A stretch of DNA of 64,000 nucleotides from Tillus elongatus (taxonomy: Eukaryota > Arthropoda > Insecta > Coleoptera > Cleridae), in NCBI GenBank assembly GCA_964006375.1, contig OZ023266.1, positions 62,742,946 through 62,806,945 on the forward strand, read 5' to 3'. Below are positions 29,950 to 40,239 of the stretch, in pieces; the first letter of the stretch is position 1, and the number at the start of each line of letters is the position of its first letter. Position numbers and translations under genes: made by a program. The notes beneath the pieces were generated by a model. The model saw only the letters and a program-made list of their open reading frames with translations, had not been told where the DNA came from and searched no databases.

Positions 29950-31430
29950 CTCATTATTTCTTGTCTTTTTATGACATTTACGTTTTTTTAAACGTTTCCT
30001 AATAGAGGTAAAGATTCCCTAGGGGGTATCTTAGAATACCTGCTACAAACATCAAACGAGACTAATTTACTATTTGTGGGAAAAATTAAGTTATTTAATT
30101 TTTGTGTAAGTTCATAAGAATTCTTAACTGAATATTTTGGATAGTAATTGTATTCTCTAATAAGTGAAACCAGTTTGCTCGCTATCTTATGATTAGGTGT
30201 ATTAACATAGCTAACTACTGGCCTCACCAGTATATTTGGCTTATGAATTTTCAGGTGGCCATACATTTTTGGTGGTTGCGGGCTTTTATATAAAAGATAT
30301 TTCTTTTCTTCTTGACTAAACAGAGACACATTTTTAAGTTCAGTTTTTAGTTTTGTCTGAAATGCGTTTGTTGGGTCTCTCCTAATTTCTGTTAAATTTT
30401 CTGTAGTAATAAAATCAATAATTTTAATGTTATATGCGTCCCCACTTATAGCTACAGTTGTATTTCCTTTATCAGCTCTAGTAAAAACTAGATTATTGTC
30501 TAATATTTTATGCTGAACAGATTTTAAAATTTGAGTTTCGTTAATTTGACGCTTGTCATATTTTGAAGTTAAATGTCTTAAAAATTCACATATTTTTAAT
30601 CTTTCATATTGCCTTATATATATCTGGAAGCAATTTCGGATTCAGAAGTTAATATCTCTTTAATTTTGTTTGTAAATTTAAATTTTGGACAGTATTTATA
30701 TCCTTTATTTAGAAAAGAAATTTCTTCAGTTGTAAAAATTGTATCGCTTAGGTTTTCAAATCTTTTGTAGAACTTATGTGTTTTTTAAAGGTTTATAATT
30801 TTGTTTGTCTGTGTTAAGCATTTTTTAAATTTCAATTCACTAACTAAAATATGTATTTGGTCATCTAATATATCAAATTCTACTGGATGTAATTTATAAG
30901 TAAGTTCTGAATGTATTACCTTGATATAAAGAAGCAAACTATCACGAATTGAAAAACATTTTTTGCATTCTTCTTTCAGCCAGATGAAACTGGCTTTTCT
31001 AATAGCAATTTTTGATTGATTTGATGTTGCAGCAGTTGTTATGATTACGTACTTCGGGATGAACTTTTTTGTTATGCACTCTTGGTTAAACCATGCATTC
31101 TGGGAAGTCTCCATCTGCTTGATTTTCAATTTTCTATACAAATGGGCAAGCTCTTCGATAGAAGACCTCTTCAATTGTAATAAGAAAATGAATTGATGTA
31201 TGTCGATATTTTCGTTGTATAGAGACTGGTTTTATACGGTTATTATTTAGTTATTTTATTGTTGTAACTGTTATCATAGTTATTATAGGCTAGTTCTATT
31301 TTTATGCTAAATATTGACATACATCACATAGACATTTTGAAGGCCTCATCTGTCATCTGTGTTTCATTTTATTTTCAATTTGATAAATTTTTTTTGATCA
31401 AAACATCATATCATAACAAAGCAACAGATC
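29950..31430 (-). mobile_element. Penelope-like element fragment inside the hAT
   Basis: The minus strand 31174-30785 encodes a Penelope-type N-terminal region (WFNQECITKKFIPKYVIITT, WLKEECKKCFSIRDSLLLYI). 30329-29988 encodes the start of its RT (PPKMYGHLKIHKPNILVRPV, VSYVNTPNHKIASKLVSLIR, LVSFDVCSRYSKIPPRESL). The segment between contains a frame-broken ADKGNT-like block near 30450-30480. The catalytic YxDD and GIY-YIG parts are absent, so the copy stops within RT. It is oriented like the hAT gene and interrupts it. Confidence 0.78.
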
Positions 31431-31431
31431 T

Positions 31432-32579
31432 TTATTTGTAGTTCTCATGATTTCGTACTAATTCAATTTTTATCTGTCTGAGAATGCTGTCAAGCAGCGA
31501 AACTATAGTCACAGAAACGTTGAAGAACATTCTAGAACTTCCAGAATTCGCAAGGGCCACTTGATACAGTAGGCTTAAGCGCTGGCTACGTCCTTCACCT
31601 ACAAAATTGAAAAATAACAGTAAAGCCAGAGAAGTAGTCTCCAAGTCTGTACGTAAAGTTGACTACTTCAATAACTACTGTCAAAACCATATTTAGTCCA
31701 GGACTTACCGATATAGATGATAAGGCTTCGTGATGAGTCATGGGGTGCGTCTAGATAATTTCTAAAGATTCCCTTTTCACCGGCGCTTGTAAACTGTTGT
31801 ATTTACCAGACATGGCTTGAGCTCCATCGACGCAAATCGCAACACAATGTTTCCAATGCAAATTCGCCTTAGAAATAACATCATTTGTAATCTTGAACAA
31901 TCGGTGGCTGTAGTTCTTCATTATATTACTTTACAAAGCAATAAATCTTCACATATTTTAGAACCCTTACAGAATCTTATGTAGAAAAAATGGGAATCAT
32001 TACTGGAGTCAGTTGCTTCGTCAAGTTGTATAGCAAACAATTTTCCAGTAAGCTCAGATTCAAGCTGCTGCTGAATATCAACTGATATATCGTTAATTCG
32101 TTCACCGATTGTATCATTTGAGAGCGGAATATTGTCAAGTTGTTTAGCAAAGTTTTCTTCAAAAATTGTTGCTACAATGTCTTTGCAAGCGGGTAAAATA
32201 AGTTGCCCTGCAATAGTGTGGGGCTTGTTAGACCTAGATAGTTTATAAGCCCTTTTATACGATACCATGAGTGTCTTCTCATTTACTGCCATCACTTTAT
32301 GGAAATTTGACTTCTGTTTTTTCAACAATCTCAGTTTTCCCTCGAAAAATCACGCGGCTTATTGACATATTCTTTGTGCAGCGTTTCTAGACGCCTCTTC
32401 AACTTATTTGGTTTTATGTTATCTGCAGCCAATACTTTTAAACAAATAACGCATTGAGGTTCTTGGCCACTTACTTCAAGGGTTGTAAAATCCAAATTTA
32501 AGTACGCTTGATTTACGTGTTGTAGATTTTGGACGATCTCCACTTGGGCCTGTCGATGTACAAGCCTCTTCTTCCTCAA
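31432..32579 (-). pseudogene. hAT transposase, 5' part (BED finger and start of RNase-H fold)
   Basis: 32579-32331 has CVICLKVLAADNIKPNKLKR with a C-x2-C pair. The first His expected in LKRH is Arg here (RRLETLH), so the zinc site is damaged. 32328-31921 continues YKRAYKLSRSNKPHTIAGQL, LPACKDIVATIFEEN and LTGKLFAIQLDEATDSSNDS; the Asp of LDEATD is the first catalytic residue. A gap with stops leads to CVAICVDGAQAMSGKYNSL around 31800, the second acidic block. 31644-31432 (SLLYQVALANSGSSRMFF) follows in another frame. This is a transposase of mobile origin, not a host ZBED gene. Confidence 0.85.
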
Positions 32580-32669
32580 GTTTTCGTTTCAAAAATGTAT
32601 CCATATCACCCACTTATAACCCACAATAATGCTCACAGTGTAACACAATACTTGAAAATTTCTTGTGTA

Positions 32670-32975
32670 AGACAACGACGCAGGTTGAAATAACTAATAA
32701 CAGCCACAAATGCACTTCTTGTCTATTTATAGTCGCGTCGCTTCAATCCAGAAAGTTTAGGTCGTTAGTGTAAGAGAATTACACACGTTGAAATGACTGA
32801 TAAGAACCACAAATGCACTTCTCTATTTATAGTCGCGTCGCTTCAATCCAGAAAGTTTGAGTCGTTAGTGTTACAGAATTACACTAGTTGAAATAACTAA
32901 CAACAGCCACACATTCAATGCACTTGTCTATTAATAGTTGCGTCGCTTCGATCCGCAAAGTTCGAGAAAATTCGA
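32670..32975 (-). repeat. Three tandem ~102-bp repeats upstream of the hAT transposase
   Basis: Units start with gttgaaat at 32683, 32787 and 32887. Each contains cagccacaaatgcacttct (or a variant), ctatttatagtcgcgtcgct, tcaatccagaaagttt and gtcgttagtgt. They lie between the BED-finger start and the right terminus. Repeats in such a subterminal position are commonly transposase-binding or promoter sequence in hAT elements; that role is inferred. Confidence 0.8.
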
Positions 32976-33721
32976 TACCGGGCGCGAACTTTCCGACTGC
33001 ATCTTTGGCGCTCTAGACTAGACAGTGTTGCCTAGTGTAATTTGAATTCCTACGGATTGGGGGCGCGACATTGCTTGAGTTAAAACAGGAGGCACTAAGA
33101 ACAAAAGTTTGAGAACCGCTGGTGTATGCACAGTCGATGTAAAATTAAATTTTGTATCAAAATATGTAAAAATATACAGGCCAGGTTCTATTTGAAAAAA
33201 TATAGTTTTTGATCTTTGAGGTTTTCTTGATTCGCCAATAAATGTTGAACATACTGTATAAATGAGATCAATTATCCTTATACGTTCTACAAATATAATA
33301 GCTGTACTAGCACCTAACAAAATTTCGCTTCCTAATTATGAAAAATAAATGACAACGAATGGCTTCAATATTATGAATTAACACGTAAAAAAATCTCAAT
33401 AACTTTGAAACAGTTGAAGGTACATAGTTGACGTTGATGTACAGAAAATTCTACGTACAATCCAAATATGTCAAAATATATTCCACTTAAAATAGCAAAG
33501 TTGATCGTTACGCCCGGTTAAACCGGAAGTGATACCGACTCAAAATTATTTTACGTGGAAAGAGCGTTATATGTTATATATGAATTCAGATTTTTAGAAT
33601 TGAAATACGTTAATAACTAGAAAAACGTCTAACCAACGCATTTTGTGGTATAGCCTGTATATGTAGTAGTAATCGCATAAGTACACTTGGATAACCCAAA
33701 TCACCACAACACATTTGAAAA

Positions 33722-33766
33722 GACCTGACGATCGTGTCACTAACCAAGTTGGCGTCATCAAAGGAT
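33722..33766 (-). ncRNA. Decayed hammerhead ribozyme copy in the inverted terminal repeat
   Basis: On the minus strand the motif reads TTGATGA (first core C changed), stem II GCCAAC/GTTAGT, then GACA in place of GAAA, and the same ACGATCGTCAGG tail. Two core positions are changed relative to the copy at 35400, so this one should be inactive. Confidence 0.65.
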
Positions 33767-34102
33767 GAAACATTCTACATACTTAAAAAACTAACATCAA
33801 CTTATATACCGGATCCTAGGTAAAAAGATCTAACTGAGAAGGGAAACTAGTCGCAGGCAAATTTCACAGTATATTGTATTTTTATTGCCGGACAAGGTCT
33901 TTGCGCTGTCTACTACTTTATCTAAAAAGTGTCCATCTGTAATAGTTTTGAGAAGGTTGAACGACAGCTAAATTAACATCGATTCTTTGGCGGCAATAAC
34001 TGTATACTTATGTTATCTTTCGAACGTGCCGAAAACGTGGGAATTTTATTTCAAATCTGCTCATGAAAAGGTCTGCAATAAATTGCGATAGCGGATTGCC
34101 CA

Positions 34103-35117
34103 TTGCCGTGCCTTGGGTTTATTGCAGACTGTTTCATGACCAGATTTGAAACAGATCTTGAAAGTGAAAGTGGTTATTTTCCTAGAGTGTGGTGTCTTTA
34201 CGTGGATGATATTTCCGCGGTGTTTAACACAAACATATGCAGAATAGAAGATTTTATTGCCAAATTCACCAATAAATTTAAATCTATAAAATTTACCCAC
34301 GAATTAGAAATTAATAATAAATTACCCTTTCTAGATGTACTTGTTATCAAGAATAAAGACACTTTAGAATTCGATGTCTATAGAAAGGAAACCACTACTC
34401 TAAACTACATCCCGAACGACTCACATCATACGAACGCACAAAAAATGGCAAGTCTGAAATTTTTAGTAAATCGGTTAATTAATTTTCCTTGAAACAAAAG
34501 TAGATATACCAAATAATTAAATTATATTAAGAACGTGGCCGAATATAACGGATACACTGCTTGCCTAGTGGAAAAATTAATCAACAGAAAACAAAGAATA
34601 TGTTGACGGAATCAAGGACGTTCAGAAGAGAAAAATCGGAAAAAACTTTGCTTGCTTACCATTTGAACCTAGAATCACGAGGGATCTAGACAGCATTTTT
34701 TAAGAAGTCAATTTACAGCTAACATTTTCAACAACAAATATCTTAAAAAACTTGCTAGCTAACCCAAACGACAAGGATAGCGCGGACAAAATGTCGGGAA
34801 TTTATGAAATAAGTTGTAAAGATTGTAATCTTAAATACGTCGGACAAACTAAAAGATCGATTGGAATTAGATTCAAAGAACACTTATCTCAATTACGTTA
34901 CGGTACTGTAGATAAGTCTTCCGTCGCCCAAAACATTTGGGATAATAATAATCACGTTGATAAAGATAATCGGAAATTAATAAAAAAATTTAGAAAACCA
35001 GGACAGCTAAACGGGTTCGAAAGCGTATATATTGCGAAATATAGTTACAACAAAAACTGTATGAACGCTTTACCACCGCCAATTACGAGTCACCTGAGCG
35101 ATTGCTTTGTTAAATAA
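34103..35117 (+). pseudogene. Penelope-type RT (C-terminal half) and GIY-YIG endonuclease
   Basis: 34103-34492 reads FIADCFMTRFETDLESESGY, then VWCLYVDDISAVFNTN (the RT catalytic YVDD) and LPFLDVLVIKNKDTLEFDVY. After stops at 34490-34750 the frame 34752-35117 gives SGIYEISCKDCNLKYVGQTK, SIGIRFKEHLSQLRYG and YIAKYSYNKNCMNALPPPIT. The GIY...YVG pair, a CxxC between them and the Arg of IRFKEH define the GIY-YIG nuclease of Penelope elements, which nicks target DNA to prime reverse transcription. The N-terminal half of RT is missing by truncation. Lesions between the two parts make it non-functional. Confidence 0.85.
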
Positions 35118-35399
35118 AATTCCCACGTTTTCGACACGTTCGTAAGATAACATAAGTATACAGTTATTGCCGCCAAAGGAATCGATGTTAATTTAGCTGT
35201 CGTTGAACCTTTTCAAAACTATTACAGATGGACACTTTTTAGATAAAGTAATAGAGACAGCGCAAAGACCTTGTCCGGCAATAAAAATACAATACACTGT
35301 GAAATTTGCCTGCGACTAGTTTCCCATCTCAGTTCGATCTCTTTACCCAAGATCCGGTATATAAGTTAAAGTTAGTTTTTTAAGTATTTAGAATGTTTC

Positions 35400-35443
35400 A
35401 TCCTCTGATGACGCTAACTTGGTTAGTGAAACGATCGTCAGGT
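35400..35443 (+). ncRNA. Candidate minimal type I hammerhead ribozyme in the Penelope terminal repeat
   Basis: The core CTGATGA is at 35405-35411. A stem II (GCTAAC with GTTAGT around TTG) is followed by GAAA at 35428-35431. A very short stem III (ACG and CGT around AT) ends at C35439 as the predicted cleavage position, and AGG at 35440-35442 can pair with CCT at 35402-35404 as stem I. Hammerheads with this tiny stem III are known from Penelope-like retroelements. The base next to CTGATGA (C35412) does not pair cleanly, so activity is uncertain. Confidence 0.72.
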
Positions 35444-35500
35444 CTTTTAAAATGTGTTGTGGTGATTTGGGTTCTCCAAGTGTACTTATCAGTGCTCATT

Positions 35501-36188
35501 ACAGGTTCCAATCTTTACTTAGTGAGTAGTATTATCAGTGATGTCATTTGTTTTGCGAAACAGTAGTCCTCGCAATCTCTCTCAGGTGCATCTGGTAGAC
35601 GATTCGTGGGATTATATATTTCAAAAACTTAAAAGTACAATGGAGGATGGCCAGTCCAAAATGAAAAGTAACGCAAATCCGAAATAGTCAAAAATCCAAC
35701 TAATTTTGATGTAAAATCCGCCAAAACCTAAGGCTTCACATAAACTCGTTAGAAAGTTGTGCCTTGTGGTAAACCTCAATCGTCCTTATTTAATGTATGT
35801 TTCTAGTTTGGTTGGTTGTAAGATAGCTATATATTATGCACTACAAAATCTTGAGTGAAACCACTTTTCTAATTTCTATATATTTATGCTAAAACTTAGC
35901 GGGACGTACGCTATCATTTGTATGCCAGATTTATGTATAAAATTATTTTGCTTTTATACTTCTTGTTTGCTGATAATATTGTACCTCTAGCTCCCACTGA
36001 GCTACAGAGAAATGAAATATATAAGTCGATTACTTTTTCGACAGCGCACATAAAATAAATCAACAAGAAACGTAAAAAAATAACAAGTGAAAAACCTTGC
36101 ACTCCGTGTGAATTTGCAAGATATTTCTCTTACATTTCTGTTAGATGTAAGGTTTTTTTGCCACATGTGATTGTAAATCTGATTGCAG
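35501..36188. other. Epac intron sequence without recognised features
   Basis: 35480-35530 continues homology to the MITE arm at 39930-39985 (gtgtacttatcagtgctcat, ccaatctttacttag). The remainder up to the acceptor at 36188 is AT-rich with no repeat or gene that I recognise. Confidence 0.4.
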
Positions 36189-36310
36189 ATATCAGGATGA
36201 CAGGAAGGCCCACGAAGGACAAAAATGGAAGCTGCCTCCACAGGGACAGCCTATAAGTCTATTCAGTGGAAATGACACGAACAGAACAATAATCATGCCT
36301 CAGGATGACA
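36189..36310 (+). CDS. Epac: Epac exon, linker between REM and Ras-association domains
   Basis: The exon follows gattgcag and its first A completes the AGA codon carried from the preceding exon. It encodes YQDDRKAHEGQKWKLPPQGQ and then ISLFSGNDTNRTIIMPQDD, and ends before GTAAGATT, leaving one base. The stretch is polar and not itself diagnostic. It matches the position of the linker between the REM and RA domains of Epac, which is the least conserved part of that region. Support comes from both splice sites, the open frame and perfect phase with the exons on either side: its terminal A plus TT at 50147 makes Ile. It lies 11.3 kb from the previous exon, in an intron packed with transposons. 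Confidence 0.82.
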
Positions 36311-36515
36311 GTAAGATTATTTTGGCTAACTTATTTCCCTTGACGTAATCTGCTTAGAATAAATGTCGAGGAATTCTTTCTGGTTCCCTAGGGCGTGATA
36401 TTTCAAATAAAAACAAATAAAAACTTGTTTGTATAATACTTAGCAATTAAATCTGCATCCATTTTTAGAGGTTTTGATAATAACTAACACACACACACAC
36501 ATACACACGCACACA

Positions 36516-36597
<82 letters not shown>
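36311..36597. repeat. Intron start, (CA)n and (TA)n tract
   Basis: After the GTAAGATT donor there is AT-rich DNA, then a short interrupted (CA)n stretch at 36488-36520 passing into about 39 TA units (36519-36597), at whose end a DD41D element begins. Confidence 0.85.
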
Positions 36598-36600
<3 letters not shown>

Positions 36601-39071
36601 TAAAATAAAATTTATCGATTTATTTTTTCTTCAATATCTAAGTAGGCGTTGATCTGACATGTCTAAGATATTCACATTATCACACTTTTTACAGAGTAAT
36701 ATTTTTGTGCTATTCTCAACTTTGGATAGTCATTTGTTTTTGAGCTACAGGTATCAACGTTTGTTTTTATCATGGCAGCCATATTTGATTTTTTAGTTAT
36801 GTGATAGCCTGTGAAAGAGCTTTTAAATTATGAACAACATGCTGGAGAAATCTTGCACTGACAATTTTAAGAAAAACCATTTTGAGGATAGTAGGCTATG
36901 AAATCCAATACCAGAAAACAAATGACAAGAAAAAAAGTGTTCAAAAAGTTGTAGGCCATGGAGTCTAACAATAGACTTCTACTTCCAAAATAATTTTCCG
37001 TAATGATTCACGAAACAAAAATATGAACTTTGGGCACACTAATGAATCGGCCCATCATTACAAACGATATTTTACATTACAGCATAATCCTAAAGAATTG
37101 TTATAATTTAATTAAATAGGTAAAGCTAGTAAATAACTAAATTTACTAACAGAGCCCAATAAAAATCAGATTTATGATTTACGAAGACGCCTTTGAAAAT
37201 TGTTTGATTTTTAAACGTAAGTCAACAGAAAAACAACAGAAGATGGATATAAAGCTTTCGCGACAATTACGAATACTGTCTGTCTTAATTATTTGAACAA
37301 TTTGAGGTGTATTTAACACGTTGCTTAAAATTTTGTACTAAATAGTTTGTTTCATGTGTATATAAAATATTATTCAACAATATGTTCAGTAATGAAGAAT
37401 ATTTTGAGGCGTTGGGATGTTATATTCGTTCTAACCGAAATACTGCGAATTCATATCAAAACAACTACCCAGAAAGACGACCACCAAACACCAAAATATT
37501 CCGCAGGATAATGACCAATCTATTGAACGACGCTAGCTTTCGCGCAAAGAAACTACCAATGCCTAGACATGAAGAAAGAAGTAATGCCGTCTTACAGGTT
37601 TCAAACTAAACCCCTCAGCAAGCTGTTCGGTTTTATGGTGAAATAGACGTTCCAGAAAGTACGTTACACCGTGTATTAAAACAAAGTCATTACCATCCAT
37701 ACAAACCTGCAATCGTACAAGGCTTAAATGTTGACGATTACCCTAAGCGACTTCAATTCTGCAGATGGTATCAAGGACAATGTCAGCAATATAAAAATTT
37801 TCATTTGAAAATAATATAGACTGATGAATCGAGATTTACAAATTTTGGTGTATATAATCGCAATAATAGGCATTATTGGGCCAATGAAAATCCCCCATCT
37901 AAAGAAAGAAAGACGATTGCAAGATTTGGTATTAATGTTTTGTGCGGCTTATTAGGTAAAAAAATGTTATTTTTATTTGTAGATTAGACAGTTAATTAAA
38001 AAAAATTCAGATAACTTTGTTGTTGGTCCGTTCTTTTTTGAAAATAATTTAACTGGGGAAAGGTATCTTAATCTACTTAGAAATTATATCTTACCAACAA
38101 TTAGAAGAGCTCATGATAATTTAGACGAGATTTGGTACCAACAAGACGGTTGTCCAGCTCACAATGCTAAGATCGTCAAAGAATTTTTGTACCAAAATTT
38201 GAATAATCGTGTCATTTGTAACAATCGGCCAGTTCATTGGTGTGCTCGAAGTCTTGATATAACACCCATGGATTTTTATTTTTGGGGTACTCTGAAAAAT
38301 GATGTGTATAAATTCGACTCACCACAAAATATCAATGAATTACGAAACAGAATCACGAAAGCCAAAAATCGTATTAACCAAAACACCCCACTAGAGTTTT
38401 CAGGCATGTTTCAAAGAGGTGTATAAAGTGCATTGAACAAAACGGTGGCCATATTGAACAAATTTCTATTTAGTGTATTTTTAAGTTTCTATTTTATTAT
38501 TTGTTGAGTTCCGTTTCTAATTGTGTTGTTTTCTGGAGTTTAAGTTTCTATTTGTTATTTTCGGGAGTCGTTATTAAACTGTTTCACATATTACTTAGCA
38601 TTATGACCTAATTAAGTATTGTAAATTAAATCACAATATTTTTTTATCGTGAATCATTACGGAAAACTATGTTAAAAGTAGAAGTCTATTGTTAGACTCC
38701 ATGGCCTACTGCTTTTTAAACACTTTTTTTGTCATTTGTTTTCTGGTATTGGATTTCATAGCCTATTATCTACAAAACGATTTTTTTTTCAAAATTGTCA
38801 GTGCAATTACAAGATTTCTCAAGCATGTTGTACATCACTGGAAAGCTATTTTCACAGGCTATCACATAAGCAAAAAATCCAATATGGTTGCCATAATAAA
38901 AACAAACGTTGATACCTGTAGCCCAAAAACAAAGGACGATCTAAAGTTGAGAAATGTAACAAAAAGATTACTCTGAAAAAATTTTCGTGATAATGTGCAA
39001 GTCTTAGACATGTCGGATCAACGCCTACTTAGATATTGAAGAAAAAATGCATCGACAAATTTTGGTCTGCC
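36598..39071 (+). mobile_element. DD41D element with ~430-bp TIRs
   Basis: The arms 36598-37030 and 38632-39071 are inverted repeats sharing tcttcaatatctaagtaggc, gttgatacctgtagc-like, tgtgatagcctgtgaaa-like, tctggtattggatttcatag-like and gaatcattacgga blocks. The left end abuts a (TA)n tract; the right limit is approximate. It carries a nearly complete transposase on the plus strand. Arm divergence is visible throughout, so it is older than the copy at 8761. Confidence 0.85.
37382..38426 (+). pseudogene. DD41D transposase, near-complete with two in-frame stops
   Basis: From ATG at 37382 it reads MFSNEEYFEALGCYIRSNRN, YQNNYPERRPPNTKIFRRIM (DUF4817-type HTH), then a stop (TAA, 37607). The same frame continues TPQQAVRFYGEIDVPESTLH, RVLKQSHYHPYKPAI, a stop (TAG in KII*TDESRF, about 37818), and VYNRNNRHYWANENP. 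A likely 62-nt intron starts at GTAAAAAA after CGLLG (about 37956) and ends at tcag near 38010. Then DNFVVGPFFFENNLTGERYL, WYQQDGCPAHNAKIVKEFLY and RSLDITPMDFYFWGTLK follow to the stop at 38426. The catalytic spacing is 41. The second stop sits where Trp or a similar residue precedes the first catalytic Asp. Confidence 0.85.
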
Positions 39072-39633
39072 GATTTTCAAAAGAAAGAAAATAACTAAAA
39101 CCAAGTTATTTAAAAGCTCCACATCCTGGTATGCAATATTTTAAGATTCGCCTTTTCCATAGCCTGCTTAGATAACAAATAAGACTCCAAAATGACTAAA
39201 GCATATTAGGCAATTTTTTGCGAAAAAAAAAAAACGAATATCTCTATCGAACTAGGCACATATATAAGCCACCAATCCCATGTTTTAATATCGTAACTCA
39301 TACAAAATGTTCACAACTTGAGTGCAAAAAACTAAAAAATCACTTTTTGGAGTGTCCTGTGTAAACGCTACTGAGTGTTTTGCAAATATTAGAATGGCAG
39401 TGGATTAAGAGTCACCTCTTAGACTATGGAGAACTCTCTAGTTCTCCCTAGTTTAAGAGTCACCTAGTGTATCAATTGACATAATATCAGCTTCAGGAAA
39501 AGAGGCAGGGCAAAATACGAGTCATATTTGGAACTAGCATGAAATTCTACAAAACATTGCTAATTTAACCGTCTAACTATCTCTAATAATAACGGAGATT
39601 ACAATACATTCCCATCCAGTTTGGGAGACACTG

Positions 39634-39725
<92 letters not shown>

Positions 39726-39814
39726 CTCTTAGACTATGGAGAACTCTCTAGTTCTTCCTAGTCTAAGAGTCACCTAGTGTATCAATTGACATAATATCAG
39801 CTTCATATCCTATA

Positions 39815-40239
39815 CAGGGCGTTCATAATAAATACGGAAACATACCCTTTTGCAATGTATTACCCAATTTGGACTTTGAACGGACCAGCATCGTAAATTT
39901 TGGGAAGACACCACTCTGTTATTTCTGAAAGTAGCTAAGTAAAGATTGAAACCTGCGATGAGCACTAATAAGTACACTTGGAGAACCCAAATCGCTACAA
40001 CACATCTTTTTAAAGACGTGACGATCGTTTCACTAACAAAGTTCCTCATCAGAAATTGAAAAATTATATTTTTTATCTTACTTATGAGTGCCCATCGCAG
40101 GTTTCAATCTTCACTTAGCTCCTTTTAAAAATAATGGTGTCGTGTCTTCCCAAAATTTAAGATGCTGGTCCCATCAAAGTACAAAATGGGGTAATACATT
40201 GCAAAAGAGTATGTTTTCGTATTTATTATGAACACTCTG
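39815..40239. mobile_element. Palindromic MITE carrying Penelope terminal-repeat sequence
   Basis: The ends CAGGGCGTTCATAATAAATA and its near-complement abut TA. The arms (39815-39960 and 40090-40239) share acccttttgcaatgtattac, gggaagacacca and cgcaggtttcaatctt-like blocks. The centre, about 39955-40075 on the minus strand, is homologous to the Penelope terminal repeat at 35395-35500, including its hammerhead motif. Confidence 0.75.
40013..40055 (-). ncRNA. Hammerhead-like motif in the palindromic MITE
   Basis: On the minus strand: CTGATGA (complement at 40046-40052), a stem II region GGAAC-TTT-GTTAGT, GAAA, then ACGATCGTC and ACG. The core CTGATGA...GAAA and the short stem III are intact. 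Stem I (tct before the core, ACG after) pairs less well than in the copy at 35400. Confidence 0.6.

Larger units (their letters stand above)
29036..33121 (-). mobile_element. hAT transposon with perfect 8-bp target duplication
   Basis: The left end CAGCGATTCTCAAACTGTGG and right end (complement) CAGCGGTTCTCAAACTTTTG are inverted repeats. GTGTATGC flanks both sides (29028-29035 and 33122-33129), the 8-bp duplication of hAT elements. The minus strand encodes a ZBED/SCAND3-like transposase in pieces: BED finger 32579-32331, N-terminal catalytic region 32328-31921 and on to 31690, more at 31644-31432, and the dimerisation domain at 29538-29164. A Penelope-like fragment (about 29950-31430) splits the gene. 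Being inside the DD41D element, it arrived after it. Confidence 0.92.
26810..33657 (-). mobile_element. DD41D element split by a hAT insertion
   Basis: The outer arms are diverged inverted repeats of about 500 bp: 26810-27300 and 33122-33657 share atgcgttggttagac, tctagttattaacgtatttc, cgttgtcatttatttttcat and tcaaagatcaaaaactca-like blocks. Both ends abut TA (26808-26809 and 33658-33659). Without the hAT at 29036-33121 the element is about 2.76 kb, the same size class as the intact copy at 8761. The right arm carries an extra segment at about 33485-33580 that is missing from the left arm. The transposase remnant is at 27615-28500. Confidence 0.8.
33690..35500 (+). mobile_element. Penelope-like element: head-to-head inverted copy with pLTRs
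   Basis: The plus-strand part (34104-35500) contains the 3' half of RT, a GIY-YIG domain and a terminal repeat. The left part (33690-34103) is a minus-strand copy of the terminal repeat joined to about 60 bp of RT code (AMGNPLSQFIADLFMSRFE read on the minus strand). Both halves start at nearly the same RT codon, back to back near 34104. The two terminal repeats share cacgttttcggcacgttcg, gtatacttatgttatctt, ttgccggacaaggtctttgc and gtgaaatttgcctgcgacta. Such a 5'-truncated copy joined to an inverted partial copy is a known Penelope integration product. Confidence 0.85.

Noticed and set aside
31921..32579. A host ZBED or SCAND3-type gene
   Set aside because: The coding pieces lie between hAT termini with an 8-bp target duplication, carry stops, a damaged zinc site and a Penelope insertion.
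32670..32975. CRISPR-like array
   Set aside because: The ~102-bp units are contiguous tandem repeats without spacers, in eukaryotic transposon DNA.
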